Part shown: positions 23,407 to 32,191 of the stretch, piece after piece | Numbering within the stretch: the first letter of the stretch is position 1 | Layout: each line of letters begins with the position of its first letter | NCBI RefSeq assembly: GCF_014229095.1 | Contig: NZ_JAARZC010000001.1 | Location: 372,001-436,000, forward strand | Reading direction: 5' to 3' | Length of the DNA stretch: 64,000 bases | Origin: Listeria cossartiae subsp. cayugensis | Lineage (GTDB): Bacteria; Bacillota; Bacilli; Lactobacillales; Listeriaceae | Program-made: the position numbers and the translations under genes | Notes under the pieces: generated by a model | What the model saw: the letters and a program-made list of their open reading frames with translations, nothing else | Database searches by the model: none | Told to the model about the DNA's origin: nothing

Positions 23407-24048
23407 ATGGAAAAACAAACATACGAAAAATTAGCATATTATACAATCAAAGAAAAAATTCTCAGTGGAAAGCTTCATGTTGGACAACATATTTCAGAAG
23501 CTGGTATTGCAAAAGAATTATCGATTAGTCGTACGCCAGTCAGAAAAGCAATTGCGGTTTTAGTATCCGAAGAGCTAATCGAATACGAACTGAACCGGGG
23601 GGCAATTGTGATCGAAAGCAGCATGAGCGCTGGTCGTTTTATCGAATTACTAGAGATGGCTGAAATTTTAGTCGCTCAAACAATCGAAAAATGTAAAAAT
23701 AAAAATTTAACTTATAAACCAGAGCAAGGAAACGAACTTTTAAAAGAAATGCGGGAAATGCAAAGAGAAGAAGACGTGGATGCGTATTTAGCTTTGCTTA
23801 GTAAGTGGCTGTTGCAATTTGTAGCGCAGTTGGCCAATAGTTATGCCGAAGATATTGTTCGAAAAATGAAGCGTGATTTCTTTAATAAAGCACAAAAAGA
23901 TATTAAAATAATTCCAGTCCTTTTGGAAAACGAAACGATGGACGCGCTAGAACAATTATCTTATTATATGGTTGAAAAGAAATATGATTTAGCAAAAGAG
24001 GTAATGCAAAAATTAGTGAATTTGTATATTATCCGTACATTTAGATAG
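23407..24048 (+). CDS. GntR-family regulator, paralog 1
   Basis: A 213-residue regulator. The N-terminal GntR winged helix has IAKELSISRTPVRKAI as helix-turn-helix, near residues 35-52. A helical FCD-like domain that looks reduced in metal ligands follows. ATG 23407 is 6 nt after CGAGGG; the in-frame ATG 23401 abuts the RBS. It lies directly upstream of the YhgE/Pip-like gene, and a clear paralog lies directly downstream of that gene. Confidence 0.85.
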   Translation: MEKQTYEKLAYYTIKEKILSGKLHVGQHISEAGIAKELSISRTPVRKAIAVLVSEELIEYELNRGAIVIESSMSAGRFIELLEMAEILVAQTIEKCKNKNLTYKPEQGNELLKEMREMQREEDVDAYLALLSKWLLQFVAQLANSYAEDIVRKMKRDFFNKAQKDIKIIPVLLENETMDALEQLSYYMVEKKYDLAKEVMQKLVNLYIIRTFR

Positions 24049-24089
24049 TATTTCTAAAATGATTTGCTTGAAAACAGGAGGTGCTTTTG

Positions 24090-26780
24090 ATGCGGAAAGT
24101 ATACGAAATATTTATTTTAGACTGGCGCCGTCTCTTTAAAGCGCCTTTAGCTTTGTTATTAGTTATTGCACTGATTATTTTGCCATCCTTATATGCGTGG
24201 TTTAATATTGAAGCACTTTGGGACCCGTATTCGAATACTTCGGGGATTAAAGTGGCAGTTTCGATTGATGATGAAGGCGCGGAAGTAGATGTGCCAGGGA
24301 AAAAGCCTCAACAAGTCAATGTCGGGGAAGAGCTCAAGAAAACGCTGGAGAAAAATAAAAAACTGGGCTGGACGTTTGTAAGTGAAGCCGAAGCCAAAAA
24401 AGGCGTGAAAAGCGGGAAATATTATGCGTCGATCCACATTCCAAAAGATTTTTCCGAAGATATGGTTTCGGTTGTCAGTGATAACGTCACAAAACCAACT
24501 ATCGATTACTCAGTCAATGAAAAAATCAATGCCATCGCGCCAAAAATGACGGAAAGTGGAGCGACAACGATTGTTAATCAAATCAGCTCTGAATTCGTCG
24601 GTACGGTGAGTAAGGCAGTTTTGGAAGAGTTTAATAAGGCTGGAATTGATCTAGAAAACGAATTACCAACAATCCGTCGCTTGAAAACCAAAGTGTTCCA
24701 AGTGCAAGATGCGTTACCAGAACTCAAAAAAATGGGTGCCGAGGCTGTCAAAATAGAAGCCAAACTACCTGAATTAAAAGCTAAAGCTAACCAAGTTGTC
24801 GAGCTAAATGAAAAAATTCCAGAGCTCAATAAAGCGACCGAAAATGTTCTTTTAGTGGAGCAACAACTGCCGAAAATCGACCAACTAGGTCAAGATATTC
24901 TCGTGCTTCAAAAGAAAATTCCGGAAATCAAACAAATCGCAGAATCTGTAAAAGAAGTCGATGAAAACTTCGGAACGATTAAGAAAACGGTCAATGACGC
25001 GGTGAATGAATCTGGTAAAGCGCTCGATGTGATTGATACGGCAATGGCGGCGATACCAACCGTAGAAAAAATTGCTCAAAATGGCAGTGGCTATGTAGAT
25101 AAAGTATCCGATTTTGCAGATGAAATTAATAAGTCTTTTGATACATTAGCGCCTGCAATTAAACAAAACTTAACGCTAATGAAGCAAATGGCGGATAACA
25201 TTTATCAAGTTACAGAAGCGATTAAAAACGGTTCGATTAGCGTAGATCAAGCGATTGCCGAATTGAAAAAAATGGAGCAAGATATTGATTCGTTACAGCA
25301 AATGATTACGAAACAAACAGCCACTTTGGAAAGTTTAAATGAAACGTTGCCGAACAAGCCATTTACTGATTTAATCAAGGATTTAAAAGTAATTAATGGC
25401 CAATTAGGTGCGCAAAAAGCAACGATTACGAAAGTCCGGACAGAACTGGAAAACGGAGCGCAACCTTCCGAGGAACTTTTAAATCAATTAAATGAACAAG
25501 CGAAAAATGTCAGTACGAAATTGGACCAAATTTTAGCAAACTACGATTCGGAAATTGTTCCTGCAATCAAAGTCGGCTTAAACCAAATTCAAGGAGATTT
25601 AAAAGATAGCCAAAAACTACTGGAAACGTTGCAAGCCAAAATTCCAGAAATTACACAGGTGTTGAAAGATTCCAGAGAAACGTTGCAAACAGGCCAAAAC
25701 TATTTAAAAGAGTTCCAAAAACGGCTACCAGAAATCCAGAAAACGTTGGATGAAGCGACCGAAGTCATCAACACTAAATTAGACACCATTATCGCGGGCA
25801 TTAACGAAGCGTCCAACTTTTACAAAAATGATTATCCGAATGTAAAAGCGAATATTAAAAAAGCTGCCAATTTCATTCGCGACGATTTACCAGGGCTCGA
25901 AAAAGAAATTAACCAAGCGTCCAACTTAATCCAACAAAAAATGCCGGAATTCGAAAAAGCGATTAAAATTGCGGCCGATCTATCCAGAGAAGAGCTTCCA
26001 GAATTCGAAAAAGCCATCAATAATGCTGCCAACAAAATTACCGACTTTGACAAAAATTACGATTTACAAAGCATTATTAAGATGCTCAGAAATGATGCCG
26101 ACAAAGATAGTTCCTTTATTGCCAATCCAGTTAACTTAAAAGAAACAAGCTACTATCCAATTCCAAACTACGGCTCGGCAAGCTCGCCATTTTATACGGC
26201 GCTATGCCTGTGGGTTGGCGCGCTCTTACTGATTTCATTACTACGTGTCGATGTAGAAGTGCCAGCCGGTATATTCAGCCATTATCATCGCTATTTTGGT
26301 CGACTGCTAACTTTCTTATCAATCGGGTTAATGCAGGCGCTCATCGTGACGCTCGGGAATATTTTCTTACTCGGCGTATCCATCGCAGAACCACTACTCC
26401 ATGTGCTCTTTAGTATGTTCATCAGCGTGGTGTTCATGACGATAGTTTACACGCTCGTCTCACTATTTAATAATGTCGGAAAAGGAATCGCGATTATTTT
26501 ACTCGTTTTACAAATTTCAGGAGCGGGCGGGAACTTTCCAATTCAAGTTTCGCCACCATTTTTCCAAGCGATATACCCGTTCTTACCGTTCACTTATGCT
26601 GTTAGTTTAATCCGGGAGAGCGTTGGAGGACTTTATATGCCAACCGTTTGGATTGATATGAGTGTACTTGCTGGGTTTGCGATTCTGTTTATCGCACTAG
26701 GAATTTTACTCAAAAAGCCACTTGATAAAATTGTGCCAAAACTCTCGGAAAAAGCAAAACGAAGCAAGCTGATCCATTAA
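24090..26780 (+). CDS. YhgE/Pip-family membrane protein
   Basis: An 896-residue protein: one N-terminal membrane helix (about 17-37), an extracellular region of over 600 residues dominated by heptad-rich coiled coil with many KIPE/LPE-spaced repeats, then about six C-terminal helices with an ABC-2-permease-like look. This is the YhgE/Pip layout; Lactococcus Pip is needed for infection by some phages. AGGAGG precedes ATG 24090. It is flanked by two GntR-type regulators. A role as an exporter or as a phage or envelope-stress surface structure is inference. Confidence 0.85.
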   Translation: MRKVYEIFILDWRRLFKAPLALLLVIALIILPSLYAWFNIEALWDPYSNTSGIKVAVSIDDEGAEVDVPGKKPQQVNVGEELKKTLEKNKKLGWTFVSEAEAKKGVKSGKYYASIHIPKDFSEDMVSVVSDNVTKPTIDYSVNEKINAIAPKMTESGATTIVNQISSEFVGTVSKAVLEEFNKAGIDLENELPTIRRLKTKVFQVQDALPELKKMGAEAVKIEAKLPELKAKANQVVELNEKIPELNKATENVLLVEQQLPKIDQLGQDILVLQKKIPEIKQIAESVKEVDENFGTIKKTVNDAVNESGKALDVIDTAMAAIPTVEKIAQNGSGYVDKVSDFADEINKSFDTLAPAIKQNLTLMKQMADNIYQVTEAIKNGSISVDQAIAELKKMEQDIDSLQQMITKQTATLESLNETLPNKPFTDLIKDLKVINGQLGAQKATITKVRTELENGAQPSEELLNQLNEQAKNVSTKLDQILANYDSEIVPAIKVGLNQIQGDLKDSQKLLETLQAKIPEITQVLKDSRETLQTGQNYLKEFQKRLPEIQKTLDEATEVINTKLDTIIAGINEASNFYKNDYPNVKANIKKAANFIRDDLPGLEKEINQASNLIQQKMPEFEKAIKIAADLSREELPEFEKAINNAANKITDFDKNYDLQSIIKMLRNDADKDSSFIANPVNLKETSYYPIPNYGSASSPFYTALCLWVGALLLISLLRVDVEVPAGIFSHYHRYFGRLLTFLSIGLMQALIVTLGNIFLLGVSIAEPLLHVLFSMFISVVFMTIVYTLVSLFNNVGKGIAIILLVLQISGAGGNFPIQVSPPFFQAIYPFLPFTYAVSLIRESVGGLYMPTVWIDMSVLAGFAILFIALGILLKKPLDKIVPKLSEKAKRSKLIH

Positions 26781-26826
26781 TAATTTTTCTGTGATATAAT
26801 TACGAGCGAAGAGGGGAGGCAGACTT

Positions 26827-27474
26827 GTGGCAAATAAATTTAAAACACTAGATAAGATGGTTTACAATTTACTTCTTGAAAAAATTAAAAACGGCGAATT
26901 AGTGGTGAACCAACATTTAGCGGAAGAAAAACTGGCGACGGAATTCGGTGTGAGCCGTTCACCACTACGAAAAGCAATTGCAACACTCACTGCTCAAGGC
27001 ATTGTCAGCTATCACGAAAATAGTGGCGCCGTGTTAAATGATGTCATTATTGATGCCGCTCGCTATGTGCAATTAATGGAAACCATCGATATTTTTGTCG
27101 ATGCTGCTATCGTCAAGGCTGCCCATTTTGGTTATGAAATGGATGTCGAAAAACTGCATGAGCGCGTGGCTGAGATGGAGCGCTTTTCGTATTTAACAGA
27201 TGTGGAAAATTATTTTGAGGCACATCACCGTTTTATTCTTTGTTTAATTAGTTTTGCTGAAAATCCCTATCAAGTTCGCATCGCCAAGCAAATTTTCTTC
27301 CAAATGGTCCACTTTTCTGATGGCATTAACATTTTTAAATCCGTTGAAATTAGAGAATGGACAAATAAAAAGAGCAAGCAGATATATGAGCTTCTCGCAG
27401 AAGAAAAAACAGAAATGGCGAGAAAAACGATAAAGTCATTATTTGCGGAACTTACCATTCAAGCATATAGATAA
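26827..27474 (+). CDS. GntR-family regulator, paralog 2
   Basis: A 215-residue protein with the same build as the regulator at 23407: winged helix with LATEFGVSRSPLRKAI, then an FCD-like helical domain with extra His residues (EAHHRF). The start is GTG 26827, with GGGGAGG at the right distance. It sits 46 nt downstream of the YhgE/Pip-like gene and ends in a terminator, so it is the last gene of that unit. Confidence 0.85.
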   Translation: MANKFKTLDKMVYNLLLEKIKNGELVVNQHLAEEKLATEFGVSRSPLRKAIATLTAQGIVSYHENSGAVLNDVIIDAARYVQLMETIDIFVDAAIVKAAHFGYEMDVEKLHERVAEMERFSYLTDVENYFEAHHRFILCLISFAENPYQVRIAKQIFFQMVHFSDGINIFKSVEIREWTNKKSKQIYELLAEEKTEMARKTIKSLFAELTIQAYR

Positions 27475-27504
27475 AAAGAGCTGTCATTTACGACAGCTCT
27501 TTTT
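27473..27504. terminator. Bidirectional terminator between convergent genes
   Basis: A 13-bp perfect stem, 27473-27485 with 27492-27504. The stop codon of the minus-strand GNAT gene lies in the loop. Confidence 0.88.
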
Positions 27505-28018
27505 GATATAGATTAAACCCATTTTTCATGCCTGAAAACGCGAAACCATAACGCAAGTACATTTGATTTAACTGTTCATTCGTTTCAATACAATCCAATC
27601 GAACAAACGGAACTAACCGCTCTTGCGCCAATTTTTCTGCAAAGTAAATCATCTGCTTGCTGAAAGAAATACCGCTGAACTTACGGGCAACCATGATTCG
27701 GTGCAAATAATATGCCTTATCATGCGCCAAGTTGCCCCATAAATCTGTATCCCAATCGCTCGGTGTTTTCCGAATAATCATCGCACCCGCAAGTTCTCCA
27801 TCATTCGTTTCAAAAAGTGCGGCTTCACCAAGCTCAATGCGTTGTTCGATGTTATGTACATCAAAACCATGCAAAATATCGCCCCACTGGGTTGAACCCG
27901 ATTCTTTTAACCAGCGAGCCGTATTCATCATTAAGTCCATTATTATCTGACGGTCATTTGGCAAAGCAAAGCGGACTAGAAATTCCAGTCCGCCAGCCGT
28001 GATTTTATTTTGGTTCAT
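27488..28018 (-). CDS. GNAT family N-acetyltransferase
   Basis: A 176-residue GNAT protein. HRIMVARKFSGISFSKQMI covers the acetyl-CoA binding strand and loop, although the usual RxxGxG/A is altered. VRLDCIETNEQLNQMYLRYGF is the typical C-terminal motif. Its start overlaps the end of the DUF975 gene by 14 nt, so translation is probably coupled. The substrate is unknown. Confidence 0.8.
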   Translation of the reverse strand: MNQNKITAGGLEFLVRFALPNDRQIIMDLMMNTARWLKESGSTQWGDILHGFDVHNIEQRIELGEAALFETNDGELAGAMIIRKTPSDWDTDLWGNLAHDKAYYLHRIMVARKFSGISFSKQMIYFAEKLAQERLVPFVRLDCIETNEQLNQMYLRYGFAFSGMKNGFNLYQKELS

Positions 28019-29003
28019 TTTCGTCTTTCGGAGCCTCTGGAGTTTCAGGAGCTTCTGGACTCTCAGGCGATTTAGGAGCCTCAGGATTTTCAGGAGCTTC
28101 TGAACTCTCGGGTGTTTCAGGAGCTACAGGAGCTTCTGGAACTTCGGGTTCTTTTGCTGTATCAGGTCCAAAGCCTTCCGGGTGTGTATCTTCCACAAAT
28201 GGATCAGCTTCTGTTGTTCCGAATGGGTCCACTTCTTCGTCAGCAACGATTACTGTTTCTTCTGTAAAAGCGCCTTCGCTCGCTGCAAATAAATCATCGT
28301 AGAATACAGCACAAGAAGTAATTAGATAAGGATACACATAAAGCGAAATACCAAGTCCAATTAACCAAGCGGCTAAAAGTAGCACTAGTCCACCAAAAGC
28401 AGCACCAGCAGAAACTGTGGATATAACTTCAGAGAAACCATCATAATAAGATGAAGCAGCTGCTCCACTAAACACAATAACAGATCCGACAATCGCAACA
28501 GCAATTGGGATTAAATACCAAAGTAAGAATGTAAGGGACAGTCCGAAAAGTCTACCTTTGTGTCCATTCATCATATGGCGGCTTTCTGTAATAGCATCTA
28601 ATGGGGAAATATTAGGGTTATCTCTTAAAATGAAGAAAGTTTGTGAATAAGAGTAAGTTTTAATAATCCCAGGCACGATTAGTAGTAAGCTCCATAAGAA
28701 AGTGAAAATAACAATTAGCAAGTAAGCTACAAATGTACGGCCAAATTCTTTAAAGCCACTAAACATATAAGCAACATCAGGTTGTTCCCCGCGGCTAATT
28801 GCCAGGTACACCCAAGCAACACCGGTGTATAGTGGTCCTGTTACTAGTATCATAGCAACCTGACCTACGAAAGGAATCCAACCGAGTATTCCTCCAGTCA
28901 CTGTTAAGATTAACCAAGCGAGTACAAAAATCCCAATGGCAATTCCCCAGTTACCACGTAGCGACTCTTTCGCGGTTCTTTTTACTTGTGAAATAGTCAT
29001 CAT
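28005..29003 (-). CDS. DUF975 membrane protein with proline/glutamate-rich tail
   Basis: A 332-residue protein. The first 230 residues form five or six hydrophobic segments of the DUF975 family, with TYSYSQTFFILRDNP and ITESRHMMNGHK as family-like motifs. Residues from about 272 are a low-complexity tail of PEAP, PETP and SPE repeats ending NEPK, probably extended. AAGGAG precedes the ATG. It is the first gene of an operon with the GNAT gene. Function unknown. Confidence 0.8.
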   Translation of the reverse strand: MMTISQVKRTAKESLRGNWGIAIGIFVLAWLILTVTGGILGWIPFVGQVAMILVTGPLYTGVAWVYLAISRGEQPDVAYMFSGFKEFGRTFVAYLLIVIFTFLWSLLLIVPGIIKTYSYSQTFFILRDNPNISPLDAITESRHMMNGHKGRLFGLSLTFLLWYLIPIAVAIVGSVIVFSGAAASSYYDGFSEVISTVSAGAAFGGLVLLLAAWLIGLGISLYVYPYLITSCAVFYDDLFAASEGAFTEETVIVADEEVDPFGTTEADPFVEDTHPEGFGPDTAKEPEVPEAPVAPETPESSEAPENPEAPKSPESPEAPETPEAPKDENEPK

Positions 29004-29189
29004 AATGAAAACTCCTTTTTCGTTTATTTTAGTATAATAGCAAAAAATACCTACTCCTAAAATAGCATACTTTTCAGGACTAATACAGTAATAAGAGGCG
29101 TGATAAAAAAATGCTCCAAAAAGGATTACATTTCTATTTTTAGGGGAAAAGTAACCTTATGTAGTATGACTAATTTGGAGGTGGCGCAT

Positions 29190-29399
29190 ATGGCCCATGA
29201 GAATTTAAGAGAATTAGAAGATCAATTAATTGAGTTGCGACAAACGTATCAAGAAGTAATCAGCGAAACGAGAGTCTTTGAGGACCCTCAACTCCAAAAT
29301 GGCCCAATCAATGCAGCGGAAGTTAGATTAAGTGCAATCCGTCACGAGATTGCTGAAGTAGAGAAGAAAATCAAAAAAGCAGAGAGCGAAACTGAATAA
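29190..29399 (+). CDS. Small coiled-coil protein
   Basis: A 69-residue charged, mostly helical protein (MAHENLRELEDQLIELR...EVEKKIKKAES) expected to form a helical hairpin. ATG 29190 has TTGGAGG at good spacing, and the longer open frame upstream is not needed. A possible weak sigma-B promoter (GGATTA, 14 bp, GGGGAA, about 29118-29143) lies upstream. I recall this locus as stress induced in L. monocytogenes. No biochemical function is known. Confidence 0.75.
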   Translation: MAHENLRELEDQLIELRQTYQEVISETRVFEDPQLQNGPINAAEVRLSAIRHEIAEVEKKIKKAESETE

Positions 29400-29463
29400 G
29401 AAAAAGGCGTCCATTTGTTAATTTAGCAGAGGGGCGTTTCTTTTACGTAGATTTGGAGGTGTA

Positions 29464-30174
29464 ATGATGAAGCCAATTTTTGCTGTAGGGGATGTTCATG
29501 GAGAAATGACGCTTTTAGACGAACTACTGGAAAACTGGGATAGAGAGCGAGAACGACTTTTGTTTGTAGGGGATTTGATTGATCGCGGCGAAAACCCGGC
29601 GGCGGTTCTTAGAAAAGTAAAAGCCTTATCCGACCAAACCGACGTCATTGTTTTAAAAGGAAATCACGAACAAATGCTACTTGATTTTCTTGAGAATCCC
29701 ACAGAAAAAATGCACTATTATTTAAGCCAAGGTGGCATGGAAACCATTCAATCTTTAATCGCCGACTCCTTAGATAAAAAAATGACGCCAGAAGGATTAG
29801 CAGAACGGATTAAAAATGAGGCTTCGGAACTGATTGATTTCATCCGGAATTTGCCACTTTATTATGAAGAAGGCAAGTATGTATTTGTGCATGCGGGAGT
29901 CGATTTTTCTAAAAAAGATTGGCATGATACAGAGGAACGCGATTTTTTCTGGATTCGCGAACCATTTTTATTTGGGAAGAACAACACTGGGAAAGTCTTT
30001 ATTTTCGGGCATACCCCAGTGCAAAATTTACATAGTAATGGAAGTTCGGGCATATGGGTTTCGGAAGATAAAACGAGGCTCGATATTGATGGTGGCGCGG
30101 TTTTTGGTGGGGAGCTTCACGGAGTTGTCGTGGAAGAAAATCTGATTACCAAAAGTTTTTCTGTAAAAAAATAA
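29464..30174 (+). CDS. PPP-family metallophosphatase
   Basis: A 236-residue calcineurin-like phosphatase with the three PPP motifs: GDVHG near residue 8, GDLIDRG near 38, and GNHE near 65. Later metal-ligand His residues are in FVHAGVDF and GHTP. This matches bacterial Ser/Thr or diadenosine-tetraphosphate phosphatases (PrpE/ApaH-like); the choice is not resolved. GGAGG precedes two adjacent ATGs at 29464 and 29467. Confidence 0.85.
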   Translation: MMKPIFAVGDVHGEMTLLDELLENWDRERERLLFVGDLIDRGENPAAVLRKVKALSDQTDVIVLKGNHEQMLLDFLENPTEKMHYYLSQGGMETIQSLIADSLDKKMTPEGLAERIKNEASELIDFIRNLPLYYEEGKYVFVHAGVDFSKKDWHDTEERDFFWIREPFLFGKNNTGKVFIFGHTPVQNLHSNGSSGIWVSEDKTRLDIDGGAVFGGELHGVVVEENLITKSFSVKK

Positions 30175-30216
30175 GCATCAAATGGGCTTTTATAAGAGCT
30201 CATTTGATGCTTTTTT
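30173..30216. terminator. Bidirectional terminator, phosphatase and DUF420 genes
   Basis: A 12-bp stem, 30173-30184 with 30201-30212, with T-run at right and A-rich left side. It overlaps the phosphatase stop codon. Confidence 0.85.
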
Positions 30217-30218
30217 AG

Positions 30219-30782
30219 TTAATAATACGGTGCCATAAATAAGTATACTAGTACGCCAGTTAAGCTAACATATAGCCAAATCGGCATTGTCCAACGAACG
30301 ATTTTTTTATGTTTCTCAATTTGCATCGTCCAGCCCCATACAAGTGCAAATAGCGCGAGTGGAACGACGATTGCCGCTAAGAAACTATGCGTAATTAAGA
30401 TGAAAAAGTAGATTGGACGGATAATCCCAACTCCACCAAATGTAGAAGTTTCTGCTGAAATATAGTGAAACGTTAAGTAAGTTACTAAGAAGAATAACGT
30501 CGATGTAAATGCTGCTAAAATGAAGCCACGGTGCATTTTAATGTTTTTCTTTTTTATAATCGCCCAAAGTGCAATAACTAAAAATACAAAGGTAAAACTA
30601 TTAAAGATGGCGTTCATCCGCGGGAAAATAGTAATGTCAAAATGCACTGCTCCTTGATAACCAATTGGTGAGAAGAATAGTAGCAAAATCACCACAACCG
30701 CGACAAATGAAATGATCATTATCGGCCAAAAATAGTTTTTATCTGATGTCGGCTTTGTGAGTTTTTCTTTATTTTGTTCCAT
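30219..30782 (-). CDS. DUF420 membrane protein (YozB/CtaM-like)
   Basis: A 187-residue protein with five hydrophobic segments and conserved-looking histidines in KMHRGFILAA, YLTFHY and ILITHSFLAA. This is the DUF420 pattern. A staphylococcal member, CtaM, is required for maturation of a haem A-containing oxidase, so a role in cytochrome oxidase assembly is likely by family knowledge. AGGGGG lies 11 nt before the ATG. No oxidase genes are nearby. Confidence 0.8.
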   Translation of the reverse strand: MEQNKEKLTKPTSDKNYFWPIMIISFVAVVVILLLFFSPIGYQGAVHFDITIFPRMNAIFNSFTFVFLVIALWAIIKKKNIKMHRGFILAAFTSTLFFLVTYLTFHYISAETSTFGGVGIIRPIYFFILITHSFLAAIVVPLALFALVWGWTMQIEKHKKIVRWTMPIWLYVSLTGVLVYLFMAPYY

Positions 30783-30902
30783 GAAAAAAATAGCCCCCTA
30801 AATATAAAAAATTGCTGTACTTCTTTTATTATACATGACGAACATATCGGATGCGAAAGATTGAACTTTTAAGGTATAATAGGTTTTGAAAGGGTGTTTC
30901 GT

Positions 30903-31319
30903 ATGTCGATAATTGCACGAGAATTAACAAAAGCGGAAGAAGCCGAAATTATCCGTTTAAAAGAAGAAGGCGAAGTAATGCTCCAAACGGACGGAACTCC
31001 AGAAGAACGCATCGAGAAAATTGCTGCATACTTAAAAGATACCTCGCCAGACCCTGATTTGGCAGAAGAACTTGGTTATGTTTTAGGCTCTTTGTACGGG
31101 GAAGCAGTACGGGAAAAGTATCAGTGGAAATGGCTATTTGTAGCTGAAAATGATTTAGAAGGTTACGCGATTACATCGAAAGAGCATGGCTATACATTTA
31201 TGGTGCATGACTATTTTATGCAAGTAATCGTTCAGAATAAACCGGATAATAGTAAAATGTTATTTGAGTTAATGGTTGATATGATAGGGAATCGGGATGA
31301 TTTTCGGATGATTGGATGA
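30903..31319 (+). CDS. DUF3806-like small soluble protein
   Basis: A 138-residue soluble alpha/beta protein. LGYVLGSLYGEAVREKYQWKW and FMVHDYFMQVIVQNK resemble the DUF3806 domain, by impression only. ATG 30903 follows GAAAGGG at good spacing; a GTG at 30894 overlaps the RBS. The glycosylase gene follows 32 nt later, so the two may be co-transcribed. Function unknown. Confidence 0.65.
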   Translation: MSIIARELTKAEEAEIIRLKEEGEVMLQTDGTPEERIEKIAAYLKDTSPDPDLAEELGYVLGSLYGEAVREKYQWKWLFVAENDLEGYAITSKEHGYTFMVHDYFMQVIVQNKPDNSKMLFELMVDMIGNRDDFRMIG

Positions 31320-31351
31320 GGAATAACTGTTTTTTGACGGGGTGATACGCG

Positions 31352-31981
31352 GTGAGCGGAAACGAGCAAAAAGTGTTAGTTTTAAATAATTTAGTGGAGC
31401 ATTATGGGTATCAAGATTGGTGGGAAGCGGATAATCGTCTGGCTGATTGGCTTTCGATGATATTAATCCAGCGTACGACAGAGAAAAATGCCAAACAAGC
31501 ATTAGCGAATTTGGTACCTCATTTAGATTTAGAAAGTTTAATTGAGATGGATATGGCGAAATTAGAAGAATTAATCTATCCAGCTGGTTTTTATAAACAA
31601 AAAAGTATCTATATTAAAGCACTTGTCAGGTGGTTTAATGACCATGGAGCTAGTTTTGATAAGTTTCGTCGCTATTCAACGGAAGATTTGCGAAAAGAAT
31701 TATTGGGTATAAAAGGCGTCGGGGAAGAAACTGCTGACGCGATGTTGCTGTATATTTTTGAGCGAAATGTGTTTATTGCTGATTTGTATGCAAGGCGATT
31801 ATTTACGCGGTTAGGCTTCGGTGAGTATAAAACCTATGAGCAAATGCGCGAAGAATTTATGCCTATTGTAGGAAAAATTTCGCATAAATTATGCAAAGAA
31901 TGGCACTCCGTTATCGATGTTCATGGGAAGTATTTTGGCAAGGATAGGACGATGGATGAAACGTGGTTATTGGAAAGTTAG
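31352..31981 (+). CDS. HhH-GPD DNA glycosylase-like protein (endonuclease III fold)
   Basis: A 209-residue protein with the HhH-GPD fold. The helix-hairpin-helix LLGIKGVGEETADAML is near 127-142, followed by the conserved Asp in FIADLYARRL. The catalytic Lys of endonuclease III (in GVGxKTA) is Glu here, so it would be monofunctional or inactive as a lyase. The four cysteines of the C-terminal iron-sulfur cluster are absent. GTG start at 31352 after GGGGTG. The substrate base is unknown. Confidence 0.8.
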   Translation: MSGNEQKVLVLNNLVEHYGYQDWWEADNRLADWLSMILIQRTTEKNAKQALANLVPHLDLESLIEMDMAKLEELIYPAGFYKQKSIYIKALVRWFNDHGASFDKFRRYSTEDLRKELLGIKGVGEETADAMLLYIFERNVFIADLYARRLFTRLGFGEYKTYEQMREEFMPIVGKISHKLCKEWHSVIDVHGKYFGKDRTMDETWLLES

Positions 31982-31992
31982 TAATAGCAAGG

Positions 31993-32021
31993 GAAGCCGT
32001 GGTTTTTGGCTTCTTTTTTTT
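31993..32021 (+). terminator. Terminator after the glycosylase gene
   Basis: GAAGCC at 31993-31998 pairs with 32008-32013, then eight T. Confidence 0.75.
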
Positions 32022-32191
32022 GTGCCAATATATTCTTTTTTGAGTTGAAAAGCCGCTGCCACTTTTTCGCCATATTTTAAGAAGAAATCACTTATTTTAA
32101 TAGACTTTTCGCATGAGCCTATAGGTATAATTATAGTAATTAAGTAAGCCAGTTTTTAATACATACAGATTAAACATAAGGAGGAATCATA

